This document shows positions 11,642-22,529 of a stretch of DNA of 64,000 bases, piece by piece. Position 1 is the stretch's first letter, and each line of letters begins with the position of its first letter. This stretch comes from Earliella scabrosa (lineage: Eukaryota; Basidiomycota; Agaricomycetes; Polyporales; Polyporaceae). The translations under genes and the position numbers were made by a program. A model generated the notes under the pieces. That model had not been told where the DNA came from and searched no databases. It saw only the letters and a list, made by a program, of their open reading frames with translations. Location of the stretch: positions 2,232,001 to 2,296,000 of the forward strand of contig JABYQQ010000007.1 in assembly GCA_022605405.1 (NCBI GenBank), read 5' to 3'.

Positions 11642-12718
11642 ATGGCCTCCGAACGCGTACGCGTCGCGATCCTGGATGACTATCAGAACGTCGCCTTCAA
11701 ATTCGCCGATTGGTCTAGCATACAGGATCGGCTCGCCATCGACTCCTTCCCCGAAACCACGGCCGACGAAGATGTGCTCGCGGAGAGGTTGAAGCCTTAC
11801 ACTATCATATGTGCAATGAGGGAACGGACCAAGTTCAGGGCGTCCTTGCTAGACCGGCTCCCGAACCTCCAGCTAATCGCAACCACCGGTCCCTACAACG
11901 CTGGGATCGACGTCGCGTACGCAAAAACCAAAGGCATCGTTGTTTCGGGGACGGGTGGCAAGGGCAACTCGACCCTGGAGCACATTTGGGCGCTCATCCT
12001 AGCGACGGCGAGACACATTGTCATTGAGGATGCGCGAGTGAAGGCGAGCGCAGTGCCATGGCAGGTCACCATCCCGGTGGGACTTGCGCACAAGACGCTC
12101 GGCCTTGTAGGTGTTGGAAGACTTGGTGCCGCGACTGCGAAAGTACGTACTGATCTACTTCTGAGACTAGTACTCAATACTGATGATCGTGCTAGATCGC
12201 AAAAGCCTTTGGGATGGAGATTCTCGGTTGGTCGCCCAACTTGACCCCAGACCGAGCAGCTAGTGCAGGTGTGGAATACGTGTCCTCGAAAGAGGATTTG
12301 TTCAGACGGAGCGACATTGTGTCGATTCATATGGTGCTGTCGGAACGCACACACCGTATGATCACCGCCGCCGACCTGGCACTCATGAAGCCCACGGCGT
12401 TCTTCATAAACACCTCGCGCGGCCCTCTTGTCGATGAAGCGGCCCTGATCGAGGTGTTGAAGGCGAAGCGCATTGCGAGTGCTGGGTTGGATGTCTTTGA
12501 CGAGGAACCACTGCCGCTGGACCATCCGATCCGAAAGCTGGACAATGTGACGCTCAGCCCTCACACAGGCTATGTCAGCGACTCGAACTATGAGGCGGGT
12601 ATCCATATACACCCTTTGGGTGTGTCGCTGATCTCTCTGTATCCAGGCTTTCTGGGGTGACACCGTCGAGAACATCGCAGGATATCTGGAGGGCCGTCCG
12701 ATGCGGGTGATGGGGTAG
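11642..12718 (+). CDS. D-isomer-specific 2-hydroxyacid dehydrogenase
   Basis: Begins MASERVRVAILDDYQNVA at 11642. The Rossmann motif GLVGVGRLGAATAK lies around residue 160, and the catalytic trio of the family is present: Arg in NTSRGPLVDE, Glu in LDVFDEEPLP, and His in LSPHTGYV. These enzymes reduce 2-keto acids to D-2-hydroxyacids with NAD(P)H; the substrate cannot be predicted. Intron 1 follows LGAATAK. The last intron is unusual: the family-typical C-terminus (AFWGDTVENIAGYLEG...) is obtained only if splicing uses a GC donor at 12595 and the AG at 12645-12646, giving a stop at 12716-12718. Using the nearby GT donor at 12599 would instead end the protein after GFLG at 12660. I prefer the GC-AG model. 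Confidence 0.87.
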
Positions 12719-13003
12719 AGGGTTGATGGGATGCGAACTGGAAAGGATTTTGGCAGATATTCTTTGTGACGCGGGCGGTGTGTGCGATAGGCAGATGCTT
12801 GATTGGGAAGACAAAGTTTGTAAGATTTCAGGAAGAAAGACCATTCGAGGGAATTCGAGTCCAAAGAGGTCCAAAGACGCGTGACTGTGACCAAGCCACG
12901 CGTCGTCACAATCTTTGTCGGATGCTTGATTTGGACTGGACGCCGTTTGCGCGTCGAGGTCTTCCTTCCGCATAGCACATCTTCATCTCGTACCCCCACC
13001 ATC

Positions 13004-14879
13004 ATGGAGTCTCGTGTGGCTAACCGCAGAAATGGTACGTGTTCCCATCGTTTTCGACGCGTTCACGCGTAGATACATCGTCCGATAGTGACTGACCCGC
13101 GCGCATCTCAGAGTACAAGAGCAAGGGGGGCCTCAAGCAGGACGAGCTCCGTCGTCGTCGTGAGGAGCAGCAGGTCGAGATTCGTCGGCAAAAGAGGGAA
13201 GAGAACATCTCCAAGAGGCGCAACTTCCTTCCCAGCGCCGGCCCCGACTCCGACGATGAGAGTGGTGTGGGTAGTTGGGAGTCTCCGGTGCGTCCTATCA
13301 TCCTCGAGGCTATCCGACTCTTTGTATTGACCACGATGGATAGCTCGCCGATGACATGATTGCGGGTGTATTCTCCGATGACCCCGATCGTCAGCTGGAC
13401 GCGACCACCAAGTTCCGCAAGTTGCTCTCAAAAGAAAAGAACCCCCCGATTGAACGCGTGATTGAGTGTGGCGTCGTGCCGCGTTTTGTCGAGTTCCTGC
13501 GTGGTGACAATCCCATGCTTCAGGTGCGCGGTGGTGTCCCGTGGTTTGCTTTGGGTGGCTAGGTACTGACGCCACTCTCAGTTCGAGGCTGCTTGGGCCT
13601 TGACCAATATTGCCTCCGGCACTGCAGAACACACCCAGGTTGTCATCAATGCTCAAGCCGTTCCGGAGTTCATCAAGCTCCTCTCCTCCCCTGTCCCTGA
13701 TGTCCGTGAGCAGGCGGTATGGGCGTTGGGTAACATCGCCGGAGACAGCCCGCAATGCCGTGACTACGTCCTCCAGCAGGGCGCTCTACGGCCATTGTTG
13801 AACCTTCTGAGCGAGAACAACAAGCTCAGCATGCTCCGAAACGCGACTTGGACCTTGAGCAACTTCTGCCGAGGCAAGTCGCCCCAGCCCGATTGGGATT
13901 TGGTACGGCTATTGTCTATCACAGTTATGTCAATGCACTAAGACGCCGTGTAGATCTCGCCAGCTCTCCCCGTCCTGACCAAGTTGATCTACTCGCTTGA
14001 CGACGAAATCCTTATTGACGCTTGCTGGGCGATCTCTTACCTCTCCGATGGTTCGAACGACAAGATCCAAGCCGTCATCGAGTCTGGTGTCTGCAGGCGT
14101 CTCGTCGACCTCCTCATGCACCCCTCGACATCCGTTCAGACGCCTGCTCTGCGCTCTGTTGGCAACATCGTCACGGGCGACGACCTCCAGACCCAGGTCG
14201 TGATCACTTCGGGCGCCCTTCCTGCTCTCCTCTCCCTTCTCTCCTCTCCCAAGGATGGTATCCGCAAGGAGGCTTGCTGGACGATCTCCAACATTACCGC
14301 TGGATCCCCGCAGCAGATCCAGGCCGTCATCGATGCGAACATCATCCCGCCGCTCATCAACATCCTCCAGAATGCCGACTTCAAGACCAAGAAGGAGGCG
14401 TGCTGGGCGATTTCGAACGCCACGTCCGGTGGTCTCCAAGAGCCCTCGCAGATTCGCTATCTCGTTTCCCAGGGTTGCATCAAGCCCCTGTGTGACCTCT
14501 TGCAGATGATGGACAATAAGATCATCCAGGTTGCGCTCGACGGTCTCGACAACATCCTCAAGGTTGGCGAGATGGACAAGCAGGCGCAGGGTCCCGGAGG
14601 CGTCAACCAATACGCGCTCTACGTTGAGGAGGCTGGTGGCATGGTTACTATTCACAACCTCCAGCAGCACGACAACTTGGAGATCTATAAGAAGGCGTTC
14701 AACATCATGGACAAGTACTTCCCAGACGACGAGGAGGCTGAGCCCGCAGTCGATCCAACAGGATCGTTCCAGGTATGATCCATTGACTCACCCCGCAGGA
14801 ATGTTTTTATTGACATATTTTGCAGTTCAACCCCGAGGGCGCCGCCCCTCCTCCCGGTGGTTTCAGCTTTGGGCAGTGA
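13004..14879 (+). CDS. Importin subunit alpha (karyopherin alpha)
   Basis: Six or seven exons encode about 530 residues. The N-terminus is the basic importin-beta-binding domain ([20 protein letters not shown]...[10 protein letters not shown]). Ten armadillo repeats follow, with the conserved NLS-pocket Trp/Asn pairs visible in [55 protein letters not shown] and [11 protein letters not shown]. The C-terminal acidic tail binds the export factor CAS and ends GGFSFGQ at TGA 14877-14879. The protein carries classical NLS cargo into the nucleus with importin beta. Fungal equivalents are S. cerevisiae SRP1 and S. pombe Cut15/Imp1. The first intron separates [10 protein letters not shown] from EYKSKGG. 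Confidence 0.96.
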
Positions 14880-15279
14880 AGTGTGTATGTTTGTGTAGCT
14901 CTATTTTCCCTGTCTATTCCATCATCCATCCCACACCGTGTAGTTCCGCAGCATCATACAGAGAATCAATCGTGACGAAGCCTCAGACCCTTGTTTGGTC
15001 CCATGTTGTTGTATGCTTGACTGGCTTCCCCCGAGTTTACGCCATGAACGTTGAACTCTTACATGTATATCCCCGTGTGATGACGAGATCATGTATCACG
15101 TGTAGAGTTGTTGTTGCTCGATGCCAATGAAGATGAAGTCTGCGTGCACCTGGAAGCTGTCAGTACTTGCTTGACGATACCAGTTTGGCCGGTCCGCCAT
15201 GCCGTAGGGAGCGCGCGCTATTGTTCCGATTTAGAAGGTTCGTTGGTGGTTCACCCCAACCAACACGACATCGAACGAC
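14880..15279. other. Intergenic region between importin alpha and LSM5
   Basis: About 400 bases holding the presumed importin-alpha 3' UTR and the LSM5 promoter. No protein-like frame, RNA gene or repeat is evident. Confidence 0.5.
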
Positions 15280-15752
15280 ATGGCGTCCCAAATCCTCCCT
15301 CTTGGTATGCATTTGAAAGTTTTGGACAATACCGCAAACTGAAATCCCAAAGAACTGATCGACAGATGCATTGGCTCGCGCATATGGGTCATCATGAAGA
15401 ATGATAGAGAATTTACCGGCACGTTGCTCGGCTTTGACGATTTCGTTAGTGAGTGTCATGGACTCGTGCGCGAAGCAGTCAGTCGGCGTTGACTTCATTC
15501 CCAAAGACATGGTTCTAGAAGACGTGACAGAATAGTGAGTCACCACGGCCCACACATGTCAACCCCCCTACTCATGCGGACGCAGCGAAACGACGCCACA
15601 GGGCCGTAAGAAGACTGCATTGAACCAGACCCTACTAAACGGAAACAATATCTGCATGGTACGCTGCGCTACCAGCATTGTACTCCACGTGATGGCTGAA
15701 ATTTAGGGTCACGCAGTTGATACCTGGTAGCTCAGGACCGGAGGACGTCTAG
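15280..15752 (+). CDS. LSM5: U6 snRNA-associated Sm-like protein LSm5
   Basis: Five small exons, none long enough to stand out as an open frame: 15280-15304, 15353-15448, 15507-15534, 15586-15658 and 15717-15752. Spliced, they read [18 protein letters not shown], then [20 protein letters not shown], then [25 protein letters not shown] and [11 protein letters not shown], about 85 residues. This contains the Sm1 motif ([11 protein letters not shown]) and Sm2 motif (LLNGNNI-MLIPG) exactly as in LSm5. The protein is part of the LSm2-8 ring on U6 snRNA in the nucleus and the LSm1-7 ring in cytoplasmic mRNA decapping and decay. Introns are 48-58 nt. The stop lies only 13 bases before the stop of a possible convergent gene. 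Confidence 0.93.
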
Positions 15753-15765
15753 TGGATCCCCGTCC

Positions 15766-16560
15766 TCAAGATGAGGCTGTTCGTGTGTATTTGTTGTCAA
15801 TTTTCACAACGCCGTCAGCATATATTATGCTAGGGACATCGATGAGAGTGTCAACTGAAGATGTAGATGTGAGGACCAGTCTCCGCTCGGGATTACAAGC
15901 GAGACTGATCACGATCTCAGGGCATGCAGGGAAGTTGAACATCATGACCTGGATACTGTATAGGCGATGTATGGCCAAAGCCCCTCCATATCCTCATCGG
16001 CTACGAAGTTTGCCATCAACGGTGTGGACTTAAACGATGCACTTCTACCCGCCAGGGACTGGCCGCACTGGGCTGCGATCATGAACGCACTACCTACGTC
16101 CTGTCTCTTGGCCAGGGTGAGCGGGAGAGGGAGTGTGTGTCGAAGACCGAGTTCGCTCCTAGCCTGGTAACGGCGGATCCTGGAAGGGATGCGTGCTTAG
16201 AAGGTGACGTCGAATCTGATTGTACAGAACGCTCGCATGACGCCGCTGGCGCCAGCGTGCGCTCAAGCTCACGTACGTCGAGGTATCCTACTCCAATCGC
16301 TACTAATACTTACGTCCTCTCGCATCGCCGACAGCAGGTCATACCTTTGATATGTATACGCATACCAAACTTTTGCATGCGTGTGCTAGAGTCGGTGAGA
16401 AAGGACATGCTGGCGATAAGTCGTAACAGCGGATTTGAGTACGTGATTCCCTGATTGGCATGGGAAGAAGTGTCGTTATGACCATCATAACCTAGCACAA
16501 AGTCCCGCGATCGCGCTATGGAATGGGGTTCGATTCAGCTCGCTCGTCAGAGGGGCGTGC
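15766..16560 (-). CDS. Possible minus-strand gene of unknown function (doubtful)
   Basis: Several open stretches on this strand look like exons but match nothing I know. The last would end with KIDNKYTRTASS and a stop complementary to 15766-15768. A plausible 56-nt intron (GTAGCC...TATCCAG) joins it to an upstream stretch reading SAFMIAAQCGQ and STPLMANF, giving ...MANF/VMMFNFPACPEIVISL. Further upstream lie an open Ser/Pro-rich stretch (ASCERSVQSDSTSPSKH) and another containing GYDGHNDTSSHANQG. I could not find one splice model that keeps all in frame, and no start is secure. It may be an intron-rich lineage-specific gene, a decayed gene, or chance open frames. Confidence 0.25.
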
Positions 16561-17036
16561 GCCGGAATTCCTGGTCGTGTGCGCACTTTGGACGGACCGG
16601 AGAGAAGCAAAAAGAGGGGACCGGAAGCGGGAGAACCCGCCAGGCGAGAATGGAACTTGCCTGGACAGACCCATGCTCACGGATGCATGCCCAGTGACAT
16701 GCTCAAGGGTTGCAAATGGCAGTGGCCAATATCCCAAGTCCTGCGTATGCCGACTGTCCGTGCATGGCGGCATCACCGGTTCGCGTTGCCAGTGTAAGCT
16801 ACTGAATAGCTCTGTCCCTACAGATACCGCCGATATCGATCACGAGGGCATTTACGAAACCCCATATGATCTTCACGGAACCCTCGAACTCGTCATGGAC
16901 GCCCTCACCCCCGTTGTACTATGACGTTGACGCTATCCGGAAGCGTCCCTTCGGAATTGTATAAGTATAGCGTTCGGGCGAGGATGATGACCCTACGGCG
17001 CGCCCTGATATTGTCTCAGCGCTGGAGAGCTTTGAC
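16561..17036 (+). promoter_or_regulatory. Presumed promoter region of the phosphatase gene
   Basis: No convincing coding frame. TATAAGTA at 16960-16967, about 70 bases before the ATG at 17037, is a reasonable TATA box. The rest of the stretch shows nothing I can name. Confidence 0.45.
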
Positions 17037-19100
17037 ATGGGTTTCTTCGCCCCGCTCTTCCTCGCGCTGTGTACTCTGACCTTGGTTGACGCCAGCCCGC
17101 ACAGTGCTTCCGCCTTTGCCGGTTCTACAGTATCTGCCGTATTCCCACCGCCAAATGCAACGGACACCTCTGTAAACACGTTCTTCCCTGATGCTGAAGA
17201 GCTCACTGCTTTTGCTGGGCCAACCCCAAGTATGTCCTTCATGCATTCATACCCACTCTTGCGCTCGCAGTAGCGGTGACACGTGGACATTGCTGACGTC
17301 CATTTTCTCTACAGCCGGGGACGAGGCATGGGTAGTGGAAACAGCCCCTGCTGCGCCACTGAAGGAGGACTTCTATCCTCTCGTGCAGCCCGCCGTTGCG
17401 GAGACGAGTATGAAAAACAACTCCTTCAACCCTGTACGCTACTGGGGCAATCTCTCCCCGTGGTGGTCAGTTGGCGGTGATTGGGGACTACCTGACGCCT
17501 CGGCCATAGTGCCAACTGGATGCGAACTAACTCAGGTTCACATCCTACATCGCCATGGTGCGAGGTATCCCACATCCGGTTCCACTTCTAGTGAATTTGC
17601 AGCCAAGATCCACGCAGCTGCAACGTCCACCGGGTTCAAGGCATCAGGTCCTCTGGCCTTTCTCAACACGTGGACCTACAAGCTTGGTGCCGAGCTGCTA
17701 ACACCGTTTGGTCGGGAACAGCTGTGAGTCATGCTGTATGCACAGTAATGACACCCCCAGAGCTCATTCAACTCCTAGGTTCGACCTTGGGATTGCCTTC
17801 AGGGTGAAGTATGGCCATCTCCTCCAGGGTTTCACGCATCTTCCCGTATTCCGCACTATCTCTGAAGGTAACGCACTCCTTCCCTCTTTCTCCTTCACCA
17901 CCATGTTCTCATTCTCTCTCTAGCACGCATGGTCGATTCCGCGTACGTCAACGTAGTCCATGGGACCCCGTGCCTCAAGCTGACTGTCATGATCAACAGG
18001 CTTCACTTCGCTGCAGGATTCTTCGGCGTTCAGCAATACCAGACCTCATACCGCCAGCTCATCGCCCTCGAGGATGGTGACTTCTACAACTCGCTGGCCC
18101 CCTGGGCAGCCTGCCCAAACTCGAACAACGAGATCGCTGATCTTGGAGCTGAGGCATCTCGGAACTGGACGCAGATCTATCTCAAAAACACCGTTCCTCG
18201 CCTGCAGAAGCACCTGCAAGGGGTCGAGCTCGACGTGTCGTCTGTCTTTGCAATGCAGTCGCTGTGCGCATACGAGACAGTCGCACTCGGCTACTCGAGA
18301 TTCTGCGATCTTTTCACAGAAGAGGAGTGGAAAGGTTATGAATACGCCATAGGCGAGTTCTAAGCTTCTATATGCGCATATCGAGGCTGATAGTGCTCCC
18401 AGACCTCGAGTTTTGGTATGGCAATGGTCCAGGGAATCCGGTCTCGGCTGCTCTAGGCATCGGATATGTTCAGGAGCTGGTAGCTCGTCTTACGCAGACC
18501 CCGATCGACGACTTCTCCACCGCCATCAACCGGACCCTGGACGAGAACAACGTGACATTCCCACTCAATCAGCCAATATATGTGGATGCTACTCATGACA
18601 CTGCTCTCACGACTGGTGAGTTATTGTTCGTCTCGTATAGGATTGGTCCACACCCAGATGATACCGCACAGTGCTTGTGGCTCTCAACTTCACCACAATG
18701 GCGGCAAACGGCCCATTACCAGTGACCCACATACCGAAGAAACAGGTAGTTATGAGTACCCTCGTCCGCGATCCGAGCGTAGCTGACTAACTCCTGGAAG
18801 ACCTATATCGGCTCGCATATCACACCTTTTGCCACGAACCTCGTCGCCCAAGTGATGTCGTGTGCAGCGTCAACGAAGCCCCACAAGGACTCCTTCGTCC
18901 GATTCCTGCTGAACGACGGCGTAGTGCCGTTGACCGGCATCTCGCACTGCACTGCCAACAAGAACGGACTGTGCCGTATGGACAACTTCCTTCGTGGCAT
19001 GAAGGAACGCATCGCCGAAGTCGACTTCCAGTATGACTGCTTCGCTAACTACACCGTCCCTTGGCCCGACCCGATTATTGACGGGAGAATGAAGCGATAA
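17037..19100 (+). CDS. Secreted histidine acid phosphatase / phytase-like
   Basis: Opens with a signal peptide (MGFFAPLFLALCTLTLVDA). The catalytic motif RHGARYPT (RHGxRxP, the nucleophilic His) appears after ILH around 17550, and the second motif, HD as proton donor, appears as DATHDTALTT near 18590. Other family marks are NPVRYWGNLSPWW, LQKHLQGVELDVSSV and TPFGREQL. Several Asn-X-Ser/Thr sites suggest secretion with N-glycosylation. Such enzymes release phosphate from phytate or other phosphomonoesters outside the cell. About six introns interrupt the gene; those around 17925-18000, 18360-18410 and 18615-18800 are only roughly placed. The stop is TAA 19098-19100. Phytase versus a broader-specificity acid phosphatase cannot be settled from motifs alone. 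Confidence 0.87.
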
Positions 19101-19339
19101 AGGGTGATCTATGCTGATTGGCTACCGCTGTAGCTCATGATGTCTACGTAAATAAGATGAATACTTGAGCACCTGATTGTCAGCGCAAACTTGATGTTTT
19201 TTGTGACCACATCCACTGCCAACGTTCAAAAGCACCAGCCCCGGCAAGGGCGGCCCGGTCGGCGCGAGCGTCTGGAGACTGTACGTGCCACGCGAGACAG
19301 CATTTCTCCCTCCGACCGCACCGAGCACCTCTTTCTACC

Positions 19340-19688
19340 ATGGCTGTCAGGCTCCGGATGGCCGTTCACGGCGTCCGCAACAATCGTATCTTTCACATAG
19401 TCGCAGTCAATCAACGACAACGGCGAAACGCAAAGCCCATCGAGCTCCTGGGGGTCTACAACCCGCGTCTCAAGCCTGGAGAGGACACGAAGACCGTTGA
19501 ATGGAGCGTGCAGCGGATACAGTACTGGCTCAACGTCGGTGCTACTCCTAGTAAAACGGTGACGAAGCTGCTTCAGATGGTACGTTGTCTCGTTTGAGTA
19601 TATGCCCGAATACTCAACAGTACGGGTATAGGGTGGCATTCTGCCTTCATCACCATCATCGGAGACCACCGCTGCTCCAGCTTCATGA
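19340..19688 (+). CDS. Mitochondrial small-subunit ribosomal protein bS16m
   Basis: Two exons. The first reads MAVRLRMAVHGVRNNRIFHIVAVNQ..., then PIELLGVYNPRLKPGE and RIQYWLNVGATPSKTVTKLL, the core of bacterial S16. An intron beginning after CTTCAGATG (about 19580-19630) joins GGILPSSPSSETTAAPAS, ending at TGA 19686-19688, for roughly 100 residues. It binds rRNA in the mitochondrial 37S subunit and is nuclear-encoded. The N-terminus lacks a long cleavable presequence, as is usual for mitochondrial S16. It is head to tail with the phosphatase gene and converges with the acyl-CoA-binding gene across about 150 bases. Confidence 0.92.
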
Positions 19689-19841
19689 TGGACCGACCCA
19701 GCTTGCCACTGCCTATATACAACTACATTTCCCCACCCGACCGCCCCGAACGCTCCCGACACCATCTGCGTGTTGCTCTAGATACATTGGCATGCCACGG
19801 CCGCTTGCAAGACAGCAGGGTGGGAGTGGATGCAGGAGGAA

Positions 19842-20757
19842 TTATGACGGTGCATTCTGTGTATGCGACAGGAGGTTTGCAATATCAGTGTGTCCTGCGA
19901 TCTCTGCCAGCTCCTTCGCCGTGAACTCGTCCTCGTCCTGCGCAAGATTCAGGTCCGGAAGAGTATCTCAAGAACGTCATGTCATGAAATCGCACCTTGA
20001 CTGCAGGGTCCGCGCCGCGTTCCAAGAGCAGCTTGACGACCTCCAGGTGCCCTCTGTCTGCAGCCAAGTGCAGCGGGGTGTATCCCTGCATGGATATGAG
20101 CTGGTGACGCGGGGCAAGTGCATGCATGGCTTACATTTTCGTCCCTTGCGTTCACATCCTCGTCCGGATGCTCTTGCAAGTGAGATCTCAAGCTCTCCAC
20201 GTCTCCTTCAATGGCCAAGTTGCTGAGTGCACTCGACGTCTGTTCGTCCTCCATGATCATGGTGCTCGTGATGCGTCCCATCGCTCCGCCATCGCCCTTG
20301 TGCGCCCTCTCCTCCCCATCCGAATCCGAGTCCCATATGTCCTCCTCACCCTCGTCGTCGCCAGCCGTTTCTTTTGAGGGTGCCTTTGCTTGTGTCTCCT
20401 GTCCTTCCTTCCATCCGAGACTTCTGGCAATCTCCAAATAGCGGTTCTCTGCGTCGGCGGGTTGGCCCTCATAAGTCTTTCCAGCGGTTTGCCATGCGTC
20501 CCACTTGGCCTTGCCGGCGAAGTCAAATATGGATGGTTTGGGAACATTGGGACTTGGGGAGACAGTCAAATACTTGAAGATCGCGTACAACTGTCCCGGG
20601 CCCAAACCGCAATGCGTCAGGTATGGATCGCTGTGTGAACGGGTGGGTCAAGAACCTCCAGCTTGGTTGAGTTGGGCACGGAATTCAAAGACGATGCATT
20701 GGACAAGTAGGAGGCGGCCTCTCGGAAGGAGTCAGATGGATTATAGATGGAGGTCAT
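19842..20757 (-). CDS. Acyl-CoA-binding domain and ankyrin-repeat protein (ACBD6-like)
   Basis: Start complementary to 20755-20757 (MTSIYNPSDSFREAASYL). The acyl-CoA-binding domain fills the first part: STKLELYAIFKYLTVSP, FDFAGKAKWDAWQT and ADAENRYLEIARSLGW, with the Tyr, Lys and Trp residues typical for CoA binding. A long acidic linker (DDEGEEDIWDSDSDGEE) leads to ankyrin repeats (GYTPLHLAADRGHLEVVKLLLERGADP, cut here by intron limits, and TAKELAEIAGHTDIANLL). Three introns are visible; the first has a weak GTTCTT donor. The domain order matches ACBD6-type proteins, cytosolic carriers of long-chain acyl-CoA; ankyrin repeats probably mediate partner binding. The stop is complementary to 19842-19844. 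Confidence 0.88.
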
Positions 20758-20880
20758 AGTGGTATGGTACACAGACAACAGTGTACGGATCGAAGAGTCC
20801 CGCAACTTGTTACAATGACCGTATCCTTAGTCTATTACGTAAGCAGACTGGCCAAACGAGAGGCACTTCTATCCAGCACT

Positions 20881-22284
20881 CTACGCGAGTCCGGCGGCTT
20901 GCATCGCCTATAAGAAAGACGAGGGTCAGACACGTATTCGAACAAACACAAGGAGCAGCGGACCTTGAGCATGGTGGAACCAATCTTGGCAGGGCTGTCG
21001 GTGACAGTGACGCCCGCCTTCTCCAGAGCCGCAACCTTGTCCGACGCAGCACCTACAAGCATCACATTCGTCAGTGCTTGCAGCGAAAACAATATCATAG
21101 AACTCACCCTTGCCACCGGAGATGATGGCACCGGCGTGACCCATGCGTCGACCGGGGGGTGCAGTCCGCCCAGCAATGAAGCCCACAACGGGCTTGGGGT
21201 TGGGCCGCGTCTTGTTGTACTTCTCAAGGTACTCGGCAGCCTCCTCCTCCATGCCACCACCAATCTCACCAATGAGAACAATACCCTCGGTACGGGGGTC
21301 CTCAAGGAACAGTTTTACCACATCGACATGCTTCGTGCCGGGGAAGGGGTCACCGCCAATACCGACGACGAGCGACTGGCCGAGTCCGACACCGGACGTC
21401 TGCGCGACGGCCTCGTACGTGAGGGTACCCGAACGCGAGACAATGCCTGCAGTTTCACATGTGTGAACAAATGGGACTACTTGATTGGCTGGAGTGTGTA
21501 GAACTGACCGATACGGCCGGGCTTGTGGATCGCACCGGGTTGGATGCCCATCTTGCAGCCCTCGGGGTTGATGATACCAGGGCAGTTAGGGCCAACGAGA
21601 CGCGACTTGGACTGGCTCTTGAGCGCGTTCATGACCTATCCGGGACGCAACCTCGCATCCAGATCGCAGTGCGGCAGATGATGGTGACAGCTCACCTTGA
21701 CCTCGTCCAGCTGGGGAATACCCTCCGTGATACACACGATGAGACCAATCTCATTCTCAATGGCCTCGATGATGGCGTCGGCGGCGGTCGGTGGTGGGAC
21801 GTAGAGGACAGTCGCGTCGGGCTGCACCTCCCTCACCGCCTAGGATTCAGTCAGCAACAGCATAGTGCCTTGGAGCAAGCACCATAACACACCTCCTTAA
21901 CAGAGCCGAAGATGGGGAGTCCGAGATGGGTCTGTCCCGCCTTCTTAGGCGAGACACCACCGACCATGCGAGTGCCATACGCGAGTGCCTCTTTTACATG
22001 GAAAGTACCCTGAATTTGTGTCAAGACAAGGGAGCACGGATGCACAAGCCCAAGAATATAACGTACAGTCTTTCCGGTGAGACCCTGGCAGAGGACCTTG
22101 GTATCCTTGTGAATGAGGAGGTTGGGGATGGTCAAGTCGTAATTACGGCGGGCCGCAGACTGCGAGAACGCCCGGCGCCCAGCTAGTTCGAAGCGGGCTG
22201 GTCAACGAGGGCGCGGAGCGTGGCGAGACGGGCGGCGTGAGCATTACCTGCGGACGAGAAGGATTGTCCAGCACGACGAAACAT
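20881..22284 (-). CDS. LSC1: Succinyl-CoA ligase subunit alpha, mitochondrial
   Basis: The start (complement of 22282-22284) gives a basic mitochondrial presequence ([13 protein letters not shown]...). The mature part has [18 protein letters not shown] and [18 protein letters not shown] (CoA-binding domain), [32 protein letters not shown] and the active-site histidine in [14 protein letters not shown]. This is the alpha subunit of the TCA-cycle enzyme that makes ATP or GTP from succinyl-CoA in the matrix. About eight introns; the last exon encodes only AMQAAGLA, ending at the complement of 20881-20883. The presequence splice site is uncertain: a GTTGAC donor gives the smoothest join to [11 protein letters not shown]. 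Confidence 0.94.
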
Positions 22285-22529
22285 GAGGAGAGGGATCGGA
22301 GAGAGTTGAGCTGGCTGTCCGTCGCGGTCACCGCGTCAAGGCTTCATCGCTCCCGTTTGGGATCACGCACGTGCTCTCGCCCAGCACGGCTTGCCGGATC
22401 CCCTTCTGGCGCCCGTGAATATCATGCCGCACTGGATAGCTCGTGGAAGGTACGGATACAGATGTGTTGTATACTCGGTGCGAATCGTACGTATGGGTAC
22501 ACTTCTTTTCTAGCTTCTGTGTTCTCCTC

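Noticed and set aside
16500..16560. GGGGTTCGATTC, resembling a tRNA T-loop
   Set aside because: No matching acceptor stem, D-arm or anticodon arm could be folded around it.
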